The translations under genes and the position numbers were made by a program. Below, piece after piece: positions 32,504-40,354 of a DNA stretch of 64,000 nucleotides. Numbering within the stretch: the first letter of the stretch is position 1; each line of letters begins with the position of its first letter. Source of the DNA: Halorussus salinus (GTDB lineage Archaea; Halobacteriota; Halobacteria; Halobacteriales; Haladaptataceae); NCBI RefSeq assembly GCF_004765815.2, contig NZ_SBIS02000007.1:434001-498000 (forward strand). Direction: 5' to 3'. Below the pieces are notes generated by a model that made no database searches, was not told the origin of the DNA, and saw only the letters and a list, made by a program, of their open reading frames with translations.

Positions 32504-33904
32504 ATGGAGACGCCGATTTCGTTCGGAACCGACGGCTGGCGAGCGACGCTCGACGAGTTCACCGCACCGCGCGTCCGGATGGTCGGGCAGGCGGTCGCCG
32601 ACTACCTGCGGGAGGTCGAGGAGCGCGACGGCGGCACGGTCGCGGTCGGCTACGACGCCCGCGAGACCTCGCGCGGGTTCGCCGAGGAGCTATGCCGCGT
32701 GCTGGCGGCCAACGGGTTCGACGCGCTGATTCCACCGCGGGACTGCCCGACGCCGCTGGCGGTGTGGACCATCGCCGACCGCGAGTTGGCTGGCGCGCTG
32801 GTCGTCTCGGCGAGTCACAACCCGCCGAACTACAACGGTGTGAAGTTCTTCCCCCACGACGCCGCGCCCGCCCTGCCCGAGGTGACCGACGAAATCATGG
32901 CCCGTATCGCCGAACCGCGCGCGCTCCCCGAGGAGGAACAGGGAAGCGTCCGCGAGGAGGACCTGCTGGAACCCTACGCGGACCACGCCTTCGACGTGGT
33001 GGGCGTCGGTCCCGACGAGGAGTCGGACCTCGACGGCCTGACCGTGGTCTACGACGCGATGCACGGGTCGGGCCGCGGGTTCACCGACGAACTGCTCGAA
33101 CGTGCCGGGGCGACCGTCCACCGGCGGCGATGCGAGCAGGACGCCGAGTTCGGCGGCACGAACCCCGAACCGAGCGCCGAGAACCTACAGGGCCTCGTGG
33201 AGGCGGTTCGCGAGAAGGACGCGGACCTCGGCATCGCCAACGACGGCGACTCCGACCGCATCGCTGTCGTGACGCCCGACCGCGGCTTCTTGGACGAGAA
33301 CCTCTTTTTCGCCGCGACGTACGACTACCTCCTCGAAGACGACTCCGGCCCCGCGGTCCGGACCGTCTCGACCACCTTCCTCGTGGACCGCGTGGCCGAA
33401 GCCCACGGCGAGGAGATAGTCGAGACCGCGGTCGGCTACAAGTGGGTCGCCGAAGCGATGGGCGAACACGACGCGCTCATCGGGGGCGAGGAGTCCGGCG
33501 GCTTCTCGATTCGGGGCCACGTCCGCGAGAAGGACGGCGTGCTGATGGCGCTGCTAGCCGGAGCGGTCGAGAGCGAACGCTCCTACGACGACCGGGTGGA
33601 CGAACTCCTCTCGGAGTTCGGCAAGATTCACCAATCGAAGGTCAGCGTGGACTGCCCGGACGACCGCAAGCAGGACGTGCTGTCGGCGCTGGAATCCGAA
33701 CTGCCCGACGAGGTGGCGGGCGAGCGCGTCGAGGAGGTCAACGACACCGACGGGTTCAAGATTCTGTTGGAGGACGGGTCGTGGTTGCTGGTCCGTCCGA
33801 GCGGGACCGAACCGAAGATGCGCGTCTACGCCGAGGCCGCGAGCGAGGAGCGCGTGGAGGCGCTACTGGACGCGGGGCGTGAACTGGTCGAGCCGCTGGT
33901 ATAG
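32504..33904 (+). CDS. Phosphohexomutase (phosphoglucomutase/phosphomannomutase family)
   Basis: A 466-residue alpha-D-phosphohexomutase with four domains. It has the phosphoserine loop VSASHNPPNYNG near residue 107, metal loop GDSDRIAV near 247, sugar-binding loop GGEESGGFS near 328, and phosphate-binding loop RPSGTEPKMRVYAE near 428. It converts sugar 1-phosphates and 6-phosphates for glycan and nucleotide-sugar synthesis. The glucose versus mannose preference cannot be read with certainty. Start at ATG 32504. Confidence 0.94.
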   Translation: METPISFGTDGWRATLDEFTAPRVRMVGQAVADYLREVEERDGGTVAVGYDARETSRGFAEELCRVLAANGFDALIPPRDCPTPLAVWTIADRELAGALVVSASHNPPNYNGVKFFPHDAAPALPEVTDEIMARIAEPRALPEEEQGSVREEDLLEPYADHAFDVVGVGPDEESDLDGLTVVYDAMHGSGRGFTDELLERAGATVHRRRCEQDAEFGGTNPEPSAENLQGLVEAVREKDADLGIANDGDSDRIAVVTPDRGFLDENLFFAATYDYLLEDDSGPAVRTVSTTFLVDRVAEAHGEEIVETAVGYKWVAEAMGEHDALIGGEESGGFSIRGHVREKDGVLMALLAGAVESERSYDDRVDELLSEFGKIHQSKVSVDCPDDRKQDVLSALESELPDEVAGERVEEVNDTDGFKILLEDGSWLLVRPSGTEPKMRVYAEAASEERVEALLDAGRELVEPLV

Positions 33905-33932
33905 CACCTCGGCAACGGTTACTCGTCGTCAC

Positions 33933-34484
33933 CTACCGCGACGGTCGTTCGAGCGTGAGCGAATCGCCGCACTCGATTTCTTCGCCGTAAATGTCGCCGT
34001 CGAACTCCGGCACGTCGCCGGTCCAGTCGATACAGTTCAACACGACCGGCAAGTGATTCAATCGCGTTTCGAGGACGTTGAGCGGATGCGAGTCCACGAA
34101 TCCGGCGGCCTGTACGTCGGCCACGTCACCACCGGAGTCGAGTTGGAGGTGACACTCACCGAGTTGGTTTCGATGGTCGTCGCGATGCCAGCCGACGGAG
34201 GCGTCACGGTCGGGTTCGACCCACTGAATCCGATAGTACTCGTGGGACTCGTTCTGTGGAAACTCGAACTGCACTTCGAGCCGCACGGTCGAAGCGTCGT
34301 AGTCGGTTTGCAGCATTACGCCGGGGTCTACGTCGGCGTGAACCGCCTCTCGGCGAATACTAGACGGTTCGTAGCGGACAGTTTCGAATCCGGCGTGTCC
34401 CGAGAGCCAGTCGTGAACCGCTTCGTGGACGGTGGTCTGAGTGAGTCGCGCTCGATTAGCGAGCAAGAGCGGAAACGGCGACAT
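33933..34484 (-). CDS. Partner protein of a DUF7342 regulator, function unknown
   Basis: A 183-residue protein starting 3 nt after the stop of the DUF7342-like gene, so the two are one operon. The first part (LTQTTVHEAVHDWLSGHAGFETVRYEPSS) looks like a helix, then strands. The middle is a beta-rich region (YDASTVRLEVQFEFPQNE, YYRIQWVEP) and ends in DGDIYGEEIECGDSLTLE. It is acidic and lacks signal, membrane or catalytic motifs. Codon use is slightly more AT-rich than neighbours. Pairs like this recur in haloarchaea, but their role is unknown. Confidence 0.7.
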   Translation of the reverse strand: MSPFPLLLANRARLTQTTVHEAVHDWLSGHAGFETVRYEPSSIRREAVHADVDPGVMLQTDYDASTVRLEVQFEFPQNESHEYYRIQWVEPDRDASVGWHRDDHRNQLGECHLQLDSGGDVADVQAAGFVDSHPLNVLETRLNHLPVVLNCIDWTGDVPEFDGDIYGEEIECGDSLTLERPSR

Positions 34485-34487
34485 GGC

Positions 34488-35024
34488 TCAGGCGGGCGAA
34501 GTCGTCCGGGAACTATTTTCGAGGTCGGCGAGGTCGTCGTACAGTTCGAGACCGTGGCGGAGTATCGTCTTGGTCTCCTCGTTGCGCTTCCACCGCCGAA
34601 GAACGCGATTTCGGCGGCGAACCTCGTCGCCCGAGAGGTCCTGCTCGGTCAGCGAGGCTTCGAGTTCGGCACGGCTCTCGACGCCGAACTCGTCTCGCCA
34701 GCCGTGAATCTCGTCCTGAATCGCGGCGACCTCCTCGCGTAACTCCTCGCGGGTGTGTTCGTCGGTCAGGTCCCGGATGTGGGAGAGATACTGCGTTTTG
34801 TAGTCGGGGCGGTAGCGTGGGTTCTCACCGTTCTCCCGACTGTCGTCGGCGAAGACGCGCTTGAGTTGATTGTGAGCGACGAGTCGGTCGAGTTCGTCTT
34901 TCGCCGTCTGCCACGACACGTCGGCCTCGTCTCGAATCCAGTTCACTGACCGCGGACGTGAGAGAGTAGTTGCGACCTCTCGAACCCGCTCACGAGCGCT
35001 GAGTTCGTCTTTCCACGAATTCAC
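34488..35024 (-). CDS. DUF7342-type winged-helix protein
   Basis: A 178-residue protein. The N-terminal half is a winged helix (ARERVREVATTLSRPRSVNW, then IRDEADVSWQTAKDELDRLV). The C-terminal half is helical and probably coiled-coil (LREEVAAIQDEIHGWRDEFG, RRRNRVLRRWKRNEETKTIL). I recognise it as the haloarchaeal DUF7342 family, usually encoded beside one small gene, as here. A DNA-binding role is likely. The two-gene arrangement would fit an antitoxin-like regulator, but there is no direct support. Confidence 0.78.
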   Translation of the reverse strand: MNSWKDELSARERVREVATTLSRPRSVNWIRDEADVSWQTAKDELDRLVAHNQLKRVFADDSRENGENPRYRPDYKTQYLSHIRDLTDEHTREELREEVAAIQDEIHGWRDEFGVESRAELEASLTEQDLSGDEVRRRNRVLRRWKRNEETKTILRHGLELYDDLADLENSSRTTSPA

Positions 35025-35102
35025 TGTGAATCTCTCCGGACGAAGATACGTCCGTGGTTCTCAAATAAGTTAGGCCGTTCTGGATTTATTGAGAGAAAGG
35101 AG

Positions 35103-35303
35103 CTACTCGCCTTCACCGAAGTCCAGCATTCCGTTCGGATTCACGTAGTAGACGTAGGCCAGTCCGAGACCCATCAGCACCGCGACCAGTCCGAGGAGGT
35201 CGCCCGCGTCGGTCGTGAACCCGTCGGCGAACGTGACGTAGGCCATCACGAACGCGAAGACGGTCCAGATGACGGAGACTCGTCGGCGTCGTTGCTCGTC
35301 CAT
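35103..35303 (-). CDS. Small two-helix membrane protein
   Basis: A 66-residue protein with a basic N-terminus (MDEQRRRRVSV) and two membrane helices, VIWTVFAFVMAYVTF and LLGLVAVLMGLGLAYVYYV, ending in an acidic tail. The positive-inside rule puts the N-terminus in the cytoplasm. Family and function are unknown. It is followed upstream by the 423-nt gap that holds repeat copy 3. Confidence 0.75.
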   Translation of the reverse strand: MDEQRRRRVSVIWTVFAFVMAYVTFADGFTTDAGDLLGLVAVLMGLGLAYVYYVNPNGMLDFGEGE

Positions 35304-35483
35304 ACCGGGTCAGGGGCGTCGGGGAAGTTGGGTCTTTGGAGTTCGTCCGGCGGGATTCGCGTCTCTCGAATCGTTTTCGATTCTCTTTAGCAATCTCTTT
35401 CGTTGTCTTGTAATGGTAGAGGTTGTTCCCGTCCCGTGAGCGGACAGCGGCGTAGGACGTGTTGCTGGCGACGCTATAGCGTC

Positions 35484-35703
35484 ACTGCACAGCGCCGTAT
35501 CCGGATGGCGGGCCGCCACCGCACGGCAGACCGCGACTGCCACCGTACGGCGGACTTTCGCCGACAACGAGGAGTCACCGCACGGCACCGCAACCGCCCC
35601 GCGCCTCCCCAACCGCTTGCGTTGTCTGCGAACCGCGTTCGCAGACTACTCGCCCCTCGCGCGGATGGGGCGTCGCCCACGGCGACGCACCCGCACGCGC
35701 CGA
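35484..35703 (+). repeat. Dispersed intergenic hairpin repeat, copy 3 of 4
   Basis: The longest copy, in the 423-nt gap 35304-35726. It has CACAGCGCCG, several CCGCACGGC units, GCCGACAACGAGGAGT, CTCCCCAACCGCTTGCGTTG, CCCCTCGCGCG and CCCGCACGCGCC. Hairpin 1 is GTCTGCGAA/TTCGCAGAC; hairpin 2 is GCGTCGCC/GGCGACGC with a 3-nt loop, flanked by GGG and CCC. Together with copy 4, in the same orientation, it brackets the GNAT and SAMP2-redoxin genes. The left 180 nt of the gap hold no recognised feature. Confidence 0.8.
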
Positions 35704-35726
35704 GGAGGTCCATTCGAACCGTCGTG

Positions 35727-36296
35727 TCACCCCTCGCCGCCGTAGCGCCCGCGAAGCCGGTCCGAATCGCCCTCGACCGGCGCAATCGAAAAGTCGAGGG
35801 CGTCGTAGAACGGCCGGACGCCGGGGTCGAACTCCGCGGTCAGGCGGGCGTGGCGCTCGGCCGCGGCGCGGACCAGCGCGGACCCGATGCCCTGCCCGCG
35901 GCGCGCGCGTCGAACCGCCACGGCGTCGATGTGCGCGTCGTGGACGTGCGCGGTGTCGTCGTGCGTGGCGTCGGCGTGTATGGCGTCGTCGCCGTGTGTG
36001 GCGTCGTCACCGGCGGCGTCCTCCTCGGCGTCGTTCCGCCGGACGAGTACCAGCGCGCCGAGAATCGGCGTCTCCCGGTCGGCGGTCTCCACGCAGTCGG
36101 CGGTCTCCTCGCGGGTCGGTTCGCGAGCCACCAACACGTCCCCGACCGCGATGCGCTCGCGGAGGTCCGCGCGCACGTCGAGCATCGCGGCGTCGAGGAC
36201 GCGCCGGACCCCCATCCGGTCGTCGTCGGTGGCCTCGCGAACCACGACGCCCGCCCCGTGGTTCAGAGCGTCGGGACTCGTAGCGTCGTTACTCAC
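35727..36296 (-). CDS. GNAT acetyltransferase with an inserted His/Asp-rich repeat
   Basis: A 189-residue GNAT N-acetyltransferase. The acetyl-CoA motif A is VRRARRGQGIGSALVRAAAE and the C-terminal part is VRPFYDALDFSIAP. Between strands 3 and 4 lies an insertion of about 28 residues built from repeats of D-A-x-H (DDATHGDDAIHADATHDD, then TAHVHDAHID) with seven His. This could bind metal or be simple repeat expansion. The GTG start at 36296 overlaps the TGA stop of the SAMP2-redoxin gene by 3 nt, so the two are coupled. The substrate is unknown. Confidence 0.85.
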   Translation of the reverse strand: MSNDATSPDALNHGAGVVVREATDDDRMGVRRVLDAAMLDVRADLRERIAVGDVLVAREPTREETADCVETADRETPILGALVLVRRNDAEEDAAGDDATHGDDAIHADATHDDTAHVHDAHIDAVAVRRARRGQGIGSALVRAAAERHARLTAEFDPGVRPFYDALDFSIAPVEGDSDRLRGRYGGEG

Positions 36297-37117
36297 CGGT
36301 CTCGCTCCCGGTCGTCGCCGAGGAGCCTCTCGACCATCGCCAGCACGTCGTCCACCGGCGGCCGGTCGTCGGTGCCCTCGCCGCGGTGGACCGCGAACAG
36401 TTCCACGTCCCCGCCGCGGCCGTCCAGAATCGCGGTCTGAGGCAGTCGCCCGAGGAGGTCGTGAAGCCCGCCCAACTTCCCCAGTCGCGTCGGCTGACCG
36501 TACTGCTCGGCGACGGTCGTCTCGGCGTCGGCGACGACCGGGAACGGCAGATGAGTCTTCTGCTGCCACTTCGTGGCCTTCGCCTTCGATTCGGGCAGGA
36601 CCGCGACGACCGCCGCGTCGCGGTCGCGGAACTCGCCGTAGCGGTCGGCCACCGCCCGGACCTGCTCGCGGCACGACCGACTGTAGTAGTCGCGCAGAAA
36701 GAGGAGGACGAGCGCGTCGTTGTCCTCGGGCGGCGTCCGCGTGCGGTTCGGTCGCCGCGCCGCGAGGTCGGGGTCGGCCGCGAGGGCCGAGAGGAGTACC
36801 GGGTCGGGTCCCGCGCCCGCGTTGGGCAACTCGAAGTCGAGTTCCGAGACGCCGAGGGCGTCGGTTCGGGGGCCAGCGACGGCGGTCGGGACCGGGGAGT
36901 CGGCCGTCGCCGAACCGCCGCTCCCGCCCTTGATGAGCCGCAGTACCTTCACGTGGTCGGTCTCGACGGGTTGGTCCTCGGGGACCGGGCGACCGTCCAC
37001 CATCACCGAGACCTCGTGTGGACTCAAATCCACCTTCGCCAGCAGGTCGGCGTAGGTCGCGTCCTCGATTTCGAAGTCGCGGGTCTCCTCGCCGACGACT
37101 TCGACGGTCACGTTCAT
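36293..37117 (-). CDS. Fusion of SAMP2-type ubiquitin-like domain and redoxin domain
   Basis: A 274-residue protein. Residues 1-65 match the small archaeal modifier SAMP2: MNVTVEVVGEETRDFEIED, SPHEVSVMVDGRPVPEDQ, and the terminal VKVLRLIKGG with Gly64-Gly65. SAMP2 normally stops there, because the free diglycine is needed for conjugation to lysines and for tRNA thiolation. Here the frame continues through GSGGS into a peroxiredoxin/thioredoxin-fold domain (ELDFELPNAG, LLFLRDYYSRSCREQ, FPVVADAETTVAEQYG). The redox site has one Cys (Cys149) where CxxC would be usual. It may be a precursor needing cleavage, or a non-conjugating fusion. A GNAT gene is coupled downstream. Confidence 0.88.
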   Translation of the reverse strand: MNVTVEVVGEETRDFEIEDATYADLLAKVDLSPHEVSVMVDGRPVPEDQPVETDHVKVLRLIKGGSGGSATADSPVPTAVAGPRTDALGVSELDFELPNAGAGPDPVLLSALAADPDLAARRPNRTRTPPEDNDALVLLFLRDYYSRSCREQVRAVADRYGEFRDRDAAVVAVLPESKAKATKWQQKTHLPFPVVADAETTVAEQYGQPTRLGKLGGLHDLLGRLPQTAILDGRGGDVELFAVHRGEGTDDRPPVDDVLAMVERLLGDDRERDR

Positions 37118-37240
37118 AGCGTTGGATTTCGCGGCGCGCGTGGTAAGCGTGTCGGGCTACGAGAGTGCGTCGAGTTTCGGGAGGGGTTCGGAGGTCTCTC
37201 GGACCGAGAAACGCCAGTCGAACGCGAAGAGAAGCTAGCT

Positions 37241-37389
37241 ACTGCCGACAACGAGGAGTTACCGCTCCGCACAGCACCGCGACGGCCACGTCCTCCCCAA
37301 CCGCTTGCGTTGCTCGGTCTCCGACCTGCGCTACTCAGCCCTCGCGCGAACGGGCGCGGCCACGAGAGGCCGCGCCCGCACGCGCCGGT
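37241..37389 (+). repeat. Dispersed intergenic hairpin repeat, copy 4 of 4
   Basis: This copy fills the middle of the 326-nt gap 37118-37443. It has GCCGACAACGAGGAGTTACCGC, GCACAGCACCGC, CCTCCCCAACCGCTTGCGTTG, CCCTCGCGCG and CCCGCACGCGCCGG. The second hairpin is GGGCGCGGCC/GGCCGCGCCC with loop ACGAGA; the first is short (GGTC/GACC). It shares the GCCGACAACGAGGAGT and GCTTGCGTTG variants with copy 3, so these two are the closest pair. Nothing else was recognised in the gap. Confidence 0.8.
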
Positions 37390-37443
37390 GGTCTGACGTG
37401 AAACTCGTCGGCGAGGAGAATCCGAAATCGTCGCCCTCTCCGT

Positions 37444-38496
37444 CTACAGCGTCGAGTCGGTCGTCGTCGCCGTCTCGTCGCCGCGGCCGCCGTATCGCGC
37501 TCGGCCGCCGAGCGCGAGCGCGCCGAGACCGAGGAGCAACACGACGAACTGAATCAAGCCCCCGAGAATCGGGACGAAGCCGACCAGCGAGACCAGTACG
37601 AGGCCGACCGCGAGCGCGACCCACTTGCTGTCGCTGTCGGCGAATCCGGCCAGCCACGCGCCGAGCGCGAACGCGCCGTAGACGTACCCGAGCCACAACA
37701 CGAAGGCGTAGAGAATCGACCCGAGGATGCCGAGCGGAATCCCGACGAGCGAGACGAAGAGTAAGACGAGCAGTATCGGAATCCCGACGAACAACAGGAG
37801 ACCGACCCCGGCCGACCGGAGCGGGTCGGCGATAGCCCTGTCGGCGACGCCGCCGGAGAACCGCGAGAAGACCAGCAGGACGACCGCTCCGAGCAGGAAG
37901 TTCACGACGAAGCCGTACACCGCGCCGACCCAACTCGGGAACAGGGGACCGCCGACGCCCACGCCGAGGTCCACGTTCGGCTCCTCGCGGACCTCGCCGT
38001 CGATTCGGGCACCCTGCGCCCTGTCGAGGTCGCCGTCGTACACGAAGTCGCCGCCGACGACCGCACTCGGTCCGAGCGTGATGGTGCCCGCGCCAACTCG
38101 CGCGTCCCGCCCGACCTCGCCCTCGACCACGACGTTGCCCGCCGCGGCCTCCAACTCCCCGCCGATTCGACCGCCGTCGGCGAGGAGGAAGTTCCCGCCC
38201 GCGGCGCTGGCGTCGCCGGTCACGGTGCCGTTGACCCGGACGTTGCCCGCGAACGCTTCGAGGTCGCCGTTCACTCGCCCGTCCACGAACACGTTGCCCG
38301 CGAACGCGGTCAGGTCGCCCTCGACGGTCCCGCGGACGATGACCGTCCCCCCGAACGCGGTCAGGTCGTCGGTTATCGTCTCGCCCTCCTCGACCACGAC
38401 GGTCCCGCCGCTCCGGGTCTCGTCGGCCGCGACCGGCGCGGGCACCGCGGCGAGGAGGACCAGCGCCGCGAGCAGGACCGCGAATCGCTTCTTCAT
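37444..38496 (-). CDS. Bactofilin-like polymer-forming protein with C-terminal membrane helices
   Basis: A 350-residue protein with a signal-like N-terminus (MKKRFAVLLAALVLLAAVPA), then a right-handed beta-helix of short repeats, each resembling GNVxVxGxVxGDxxAFAG, over about residues 30-165. At least four membrane helices follow (VGAVYGFVVNFLLGAVVLLV, then two Leu/Ile-rich segments) and a short acidic tail. Related haloarchaeal proteins are annotated as polymer-forming cytoskeletal. The signal implies the beta-helix is outside the cell, which would argue against a cytoskeletal role. No operon partner is seen. Confidence 0.82.
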   Translation of the reverse strand: MKKRFAVLLAALVLLAAVPAPVAADETRSGGTVVVEEGETITDDLTAFGGTVIVRGTVEGDLTAFAGNVFVDGRVNGDLEAFAGNVRVNGTVTGDASAAGGNFLLADGGRIGGELEAAAGNVVVEGEVGRDARVGAGTITLGPSAVVGGDFVYDGDLDRAQGARIDGEVREEPNVDLGVGVGGPLFPSWVGAVYGFVVNFLLGAVVLLVFSRFSGGVADRAIADPLRSAGVGLLLFVGIPILLVLLFVSLVGIPLGILGSILYAFVLWLGYVYGAFALGAWLAGFADSDSKWVALAVGLVLVSLVGFVPILGGLIQFVVLLLGLGALALGGRARYGGRGDETATTTDSTL

Positions 38497-38619
38497 AGCG
38501 AACCCGTCGATAGCCTCCGAATTAGTAGTTTCCCGGTTATCGTCAAAACCAGAGGTTAAGCACGTCTTACGACCGGACGAGTGAATCGGAGCGTCCCCCG
38601 GAGTCGCCGAGTCACTGGC

Positions 38620-38663
38620 AGGCGTAGACCGGGTCGCGGGTAGGCGTGGACCGGGTCGCGGGC
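38620..38663 (+). repeat. 22-bp direct repeat upstream of rfcS
   Basis: AGGCGTAGACCGGGTCGCGGGT is repeated once in tandem with two changes (A to G, T to C), about 85 nt before the rfcS start. It may be slippage or a paired regulator site. Each half contains GACCGGGTCGC, with GACCgGGTC partly palindromic. Confidence 0.45.
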
Positions 38664-38718
38664 GAGCGAAGGCCGAGTCGGCGACCGGACTCTCGGCCGT
38701 GTGACCTACCTCGGGGAG

Positions 38719-38724
38719 TTTAAG
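38719..38724 (+). promoter_or_regulatory. TATA-like box of rfcS
   Basis: TTTAAG, 25-30 nt before the ATG at 38749. This is the common haloarchaeal TATA form and spacing for a leaderless transcript. Confidence 0.5.
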
Positions 38725-38748
38725 ACCGGGAAGCCCCTCGTGTCCCTC

Positions 38749-39816
38749 ATGACCGAGGTCGAGAGCGAGGCCGACAGCGAGGCCGACGAGGCGGCCGAAT
38801 CGGACGAGGGAGTCGCGCCGGACGACGAGGCCGCGCCCGAGACGACCGCCGACTCCTCCGAGGCGGCCCGCGGGGAGATTTGGATAGAGAAGTACCGCCC
38901 TCAGCGGTTGGACGAGGTGGCGGGCCACGAGGACATCACCGAGCGCCTGAGTCGCTACGTCGAGCGCGACGACCTGCCGAACCTTCTATTTTCAGGCCCT
39001 GCAGGCGTGGGCAAAACCACTTCTGCGGTCGCCATCGCCAAGGAACTCTACGGCGACGACTGGGAGAGCAACTTCCTCGAACTCAACGCCTCCGACCAGC
39101 GCGGCATCGACGTGGTCCGGGACCGCATCAAGAACTTCGCCCGGTCGTCGTTCGGCGGGGCCAACTACCGCATCATCTTCTTGGACGAGGCCGACAGTCT
39201 CACGTCCGACGCCCAGTCAGCCCTGCGCCGGACGATGGAGCAGTTCTCGAACAACACGCGGTTCATCCTCTCGTGTAACTACTCCAGCAAGATTATCGAC
39301 CCCATCCAGTCGCGGTGCGCGACGTTCCGGTTCGGTCCCATCTCCGAGGAGGGCGTCACCGAGCAGATTCTGAAAGTCGCCGAGCAGGAGGGTATCGAGA
39401 CGACCGAAGACGGCATCGAGGCGCTGGTCTACGCCGCCGACGGCGACATGCGCAAGGCCATCAACGCGCTCCAAGCCGCGGCCGTGATGGGCGAGGTCGT
39501 GGACGAGGAGGCCGTGTTCACCATCACCAGCACGGCCCGCCCGGAGGAAATCGAGGAGATGGTCACCTACGCCATCGAGGGCGATTTCAGCAAGGCGCGC
39601 TCGATTCTGGACGACCTGCTGACGAACAAGGGGATGGCGGGGGGCGACATCATCGACCAACTCCACCGGTCGGTCTGGGAGTTCGAGTTGAGCGACGAGG
39701 CCACCGTGCGGCTGATGGACCGCGTGGGCGAGGTCGATTACCGCATCACCGAGGGCGCGAACGAGCGCGTCCAGCTAGAGGCACTACTGGCGTCGCTGTC
39801 GCTCGAAGACCAGTAG
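38749..39816 (+). CDS. rfcS: Replication factor C small subunit (clamp loader)
   Basis: A 355-residue AAA+ clamp loader subunit that opens PCNA rings for loading on primed DNA. It has [20 protein letters not shown] (RFC box II), Walker [14 protein letters not shown], Walker [13 protein letters not shown] motif [10 protein letters not shown], and [12 protein letters not shown] 40-residue acidic N-terminal extension is added before the conserved start, and there is no intein. Start at ATG 38749; a GTG at 38701 would lie in the promoter. It works with PCNA (3029), also in this window. It appears monocistronic. Confidence 0.96.
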   Translation: MTEVESEADSEADEAAESDEGVAPDDEAAPETTADSSEAARGEIWIEKYRPQRLDEVAGHEDITERLSRYVERDDLPNLLFSGPAGVGKTTSAVAIAKELYGDDWESNFLELNASDQRGIDVVRDRIKNFARSSFGGANYRIIFLDEADSLTSDAQSALRRTMEQFSNNTRFILSCNYSSKIIDPIQSRCATFRFGPISEEGVTEQILKVAEQEGIETTEDGIEALVYAADGDMRKAINALQAAAVMGEVVDEEAVFTITSTARPEEIEEMVTYAIEGDFSKARSILDDLLTNKGMAGGDIIDQLHRSVWEFELSDEATVRLMDRVGEVDYRITEGANERVQLEALLASLSLEDQ

Positions 39817-40007
39817 CGTCGGCGTAGCCTCGACGCGGCGTCGGAGGAGCGTTAGCGCGAGGCTGACCGCGACGCAATCGGCCGTTTCGACGCTCGCCGC
39901 CGTCGGCGCGCTCGCTCGCCGCGAGAAAGCCCGCGTTGCGTCGGAAAACGGTCCGAAACGGCCACCCCTCTTATGCATCGGACCGCCGTACCGATGTGGG
40001 AGTACAC

Positions 40008-40190
40008 ATGGGACGCTATCCGAGAACAGCACGGGACGCGCGCTTGAAGTGCATCGAGTGCAACGCACCCGTCGTCGAGACGGTCGAAGGAAACTACGCC
40101 TGCGTGGACTGCGGCACCGCGCCGATTGCCACTCGGTCGGACGCGACGGCGTCCACCGCCGACGACGCGCGGTCCCCGGCGGACGACTGA
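40008..40190 (+). CDS. Small zinc-ribbon protein
   Basis: A 60-residue protein with two CxxC knuckles, LKCIECNAPVVET and YACVDCGTAPI, forming a likely zinc ribbon. An acidic, Ser/Ala-rich tail follows. The start is ATG 40008 (MGRYPRTARDA). No family name is recognised with certainty; it is one of the many small zinc proteins of haloarchaea. It sits alone between rfcS and the ABC exporter operon. Confidence 0.75.
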   Translation: MGRYPRTARDARLKCIECNAPVVETVEGNYACVDCGTAPIATRSDATASTADDARSPADD

Positions 40191-40354
40191 CGCCGTTCGG
40201 GGGCGACGACACGAACCACACTTTTGTCACTGGTCGGCGAAGACGAGACCATGAGCCACGCACGTCTCGAACCGACGGACGCCCTCCGCACCGTCCGAAC
40301 CGCGAACGCCCACCGAACCGCGGACGCCCACCGAACCGTCCGACGGTCCCGCGC

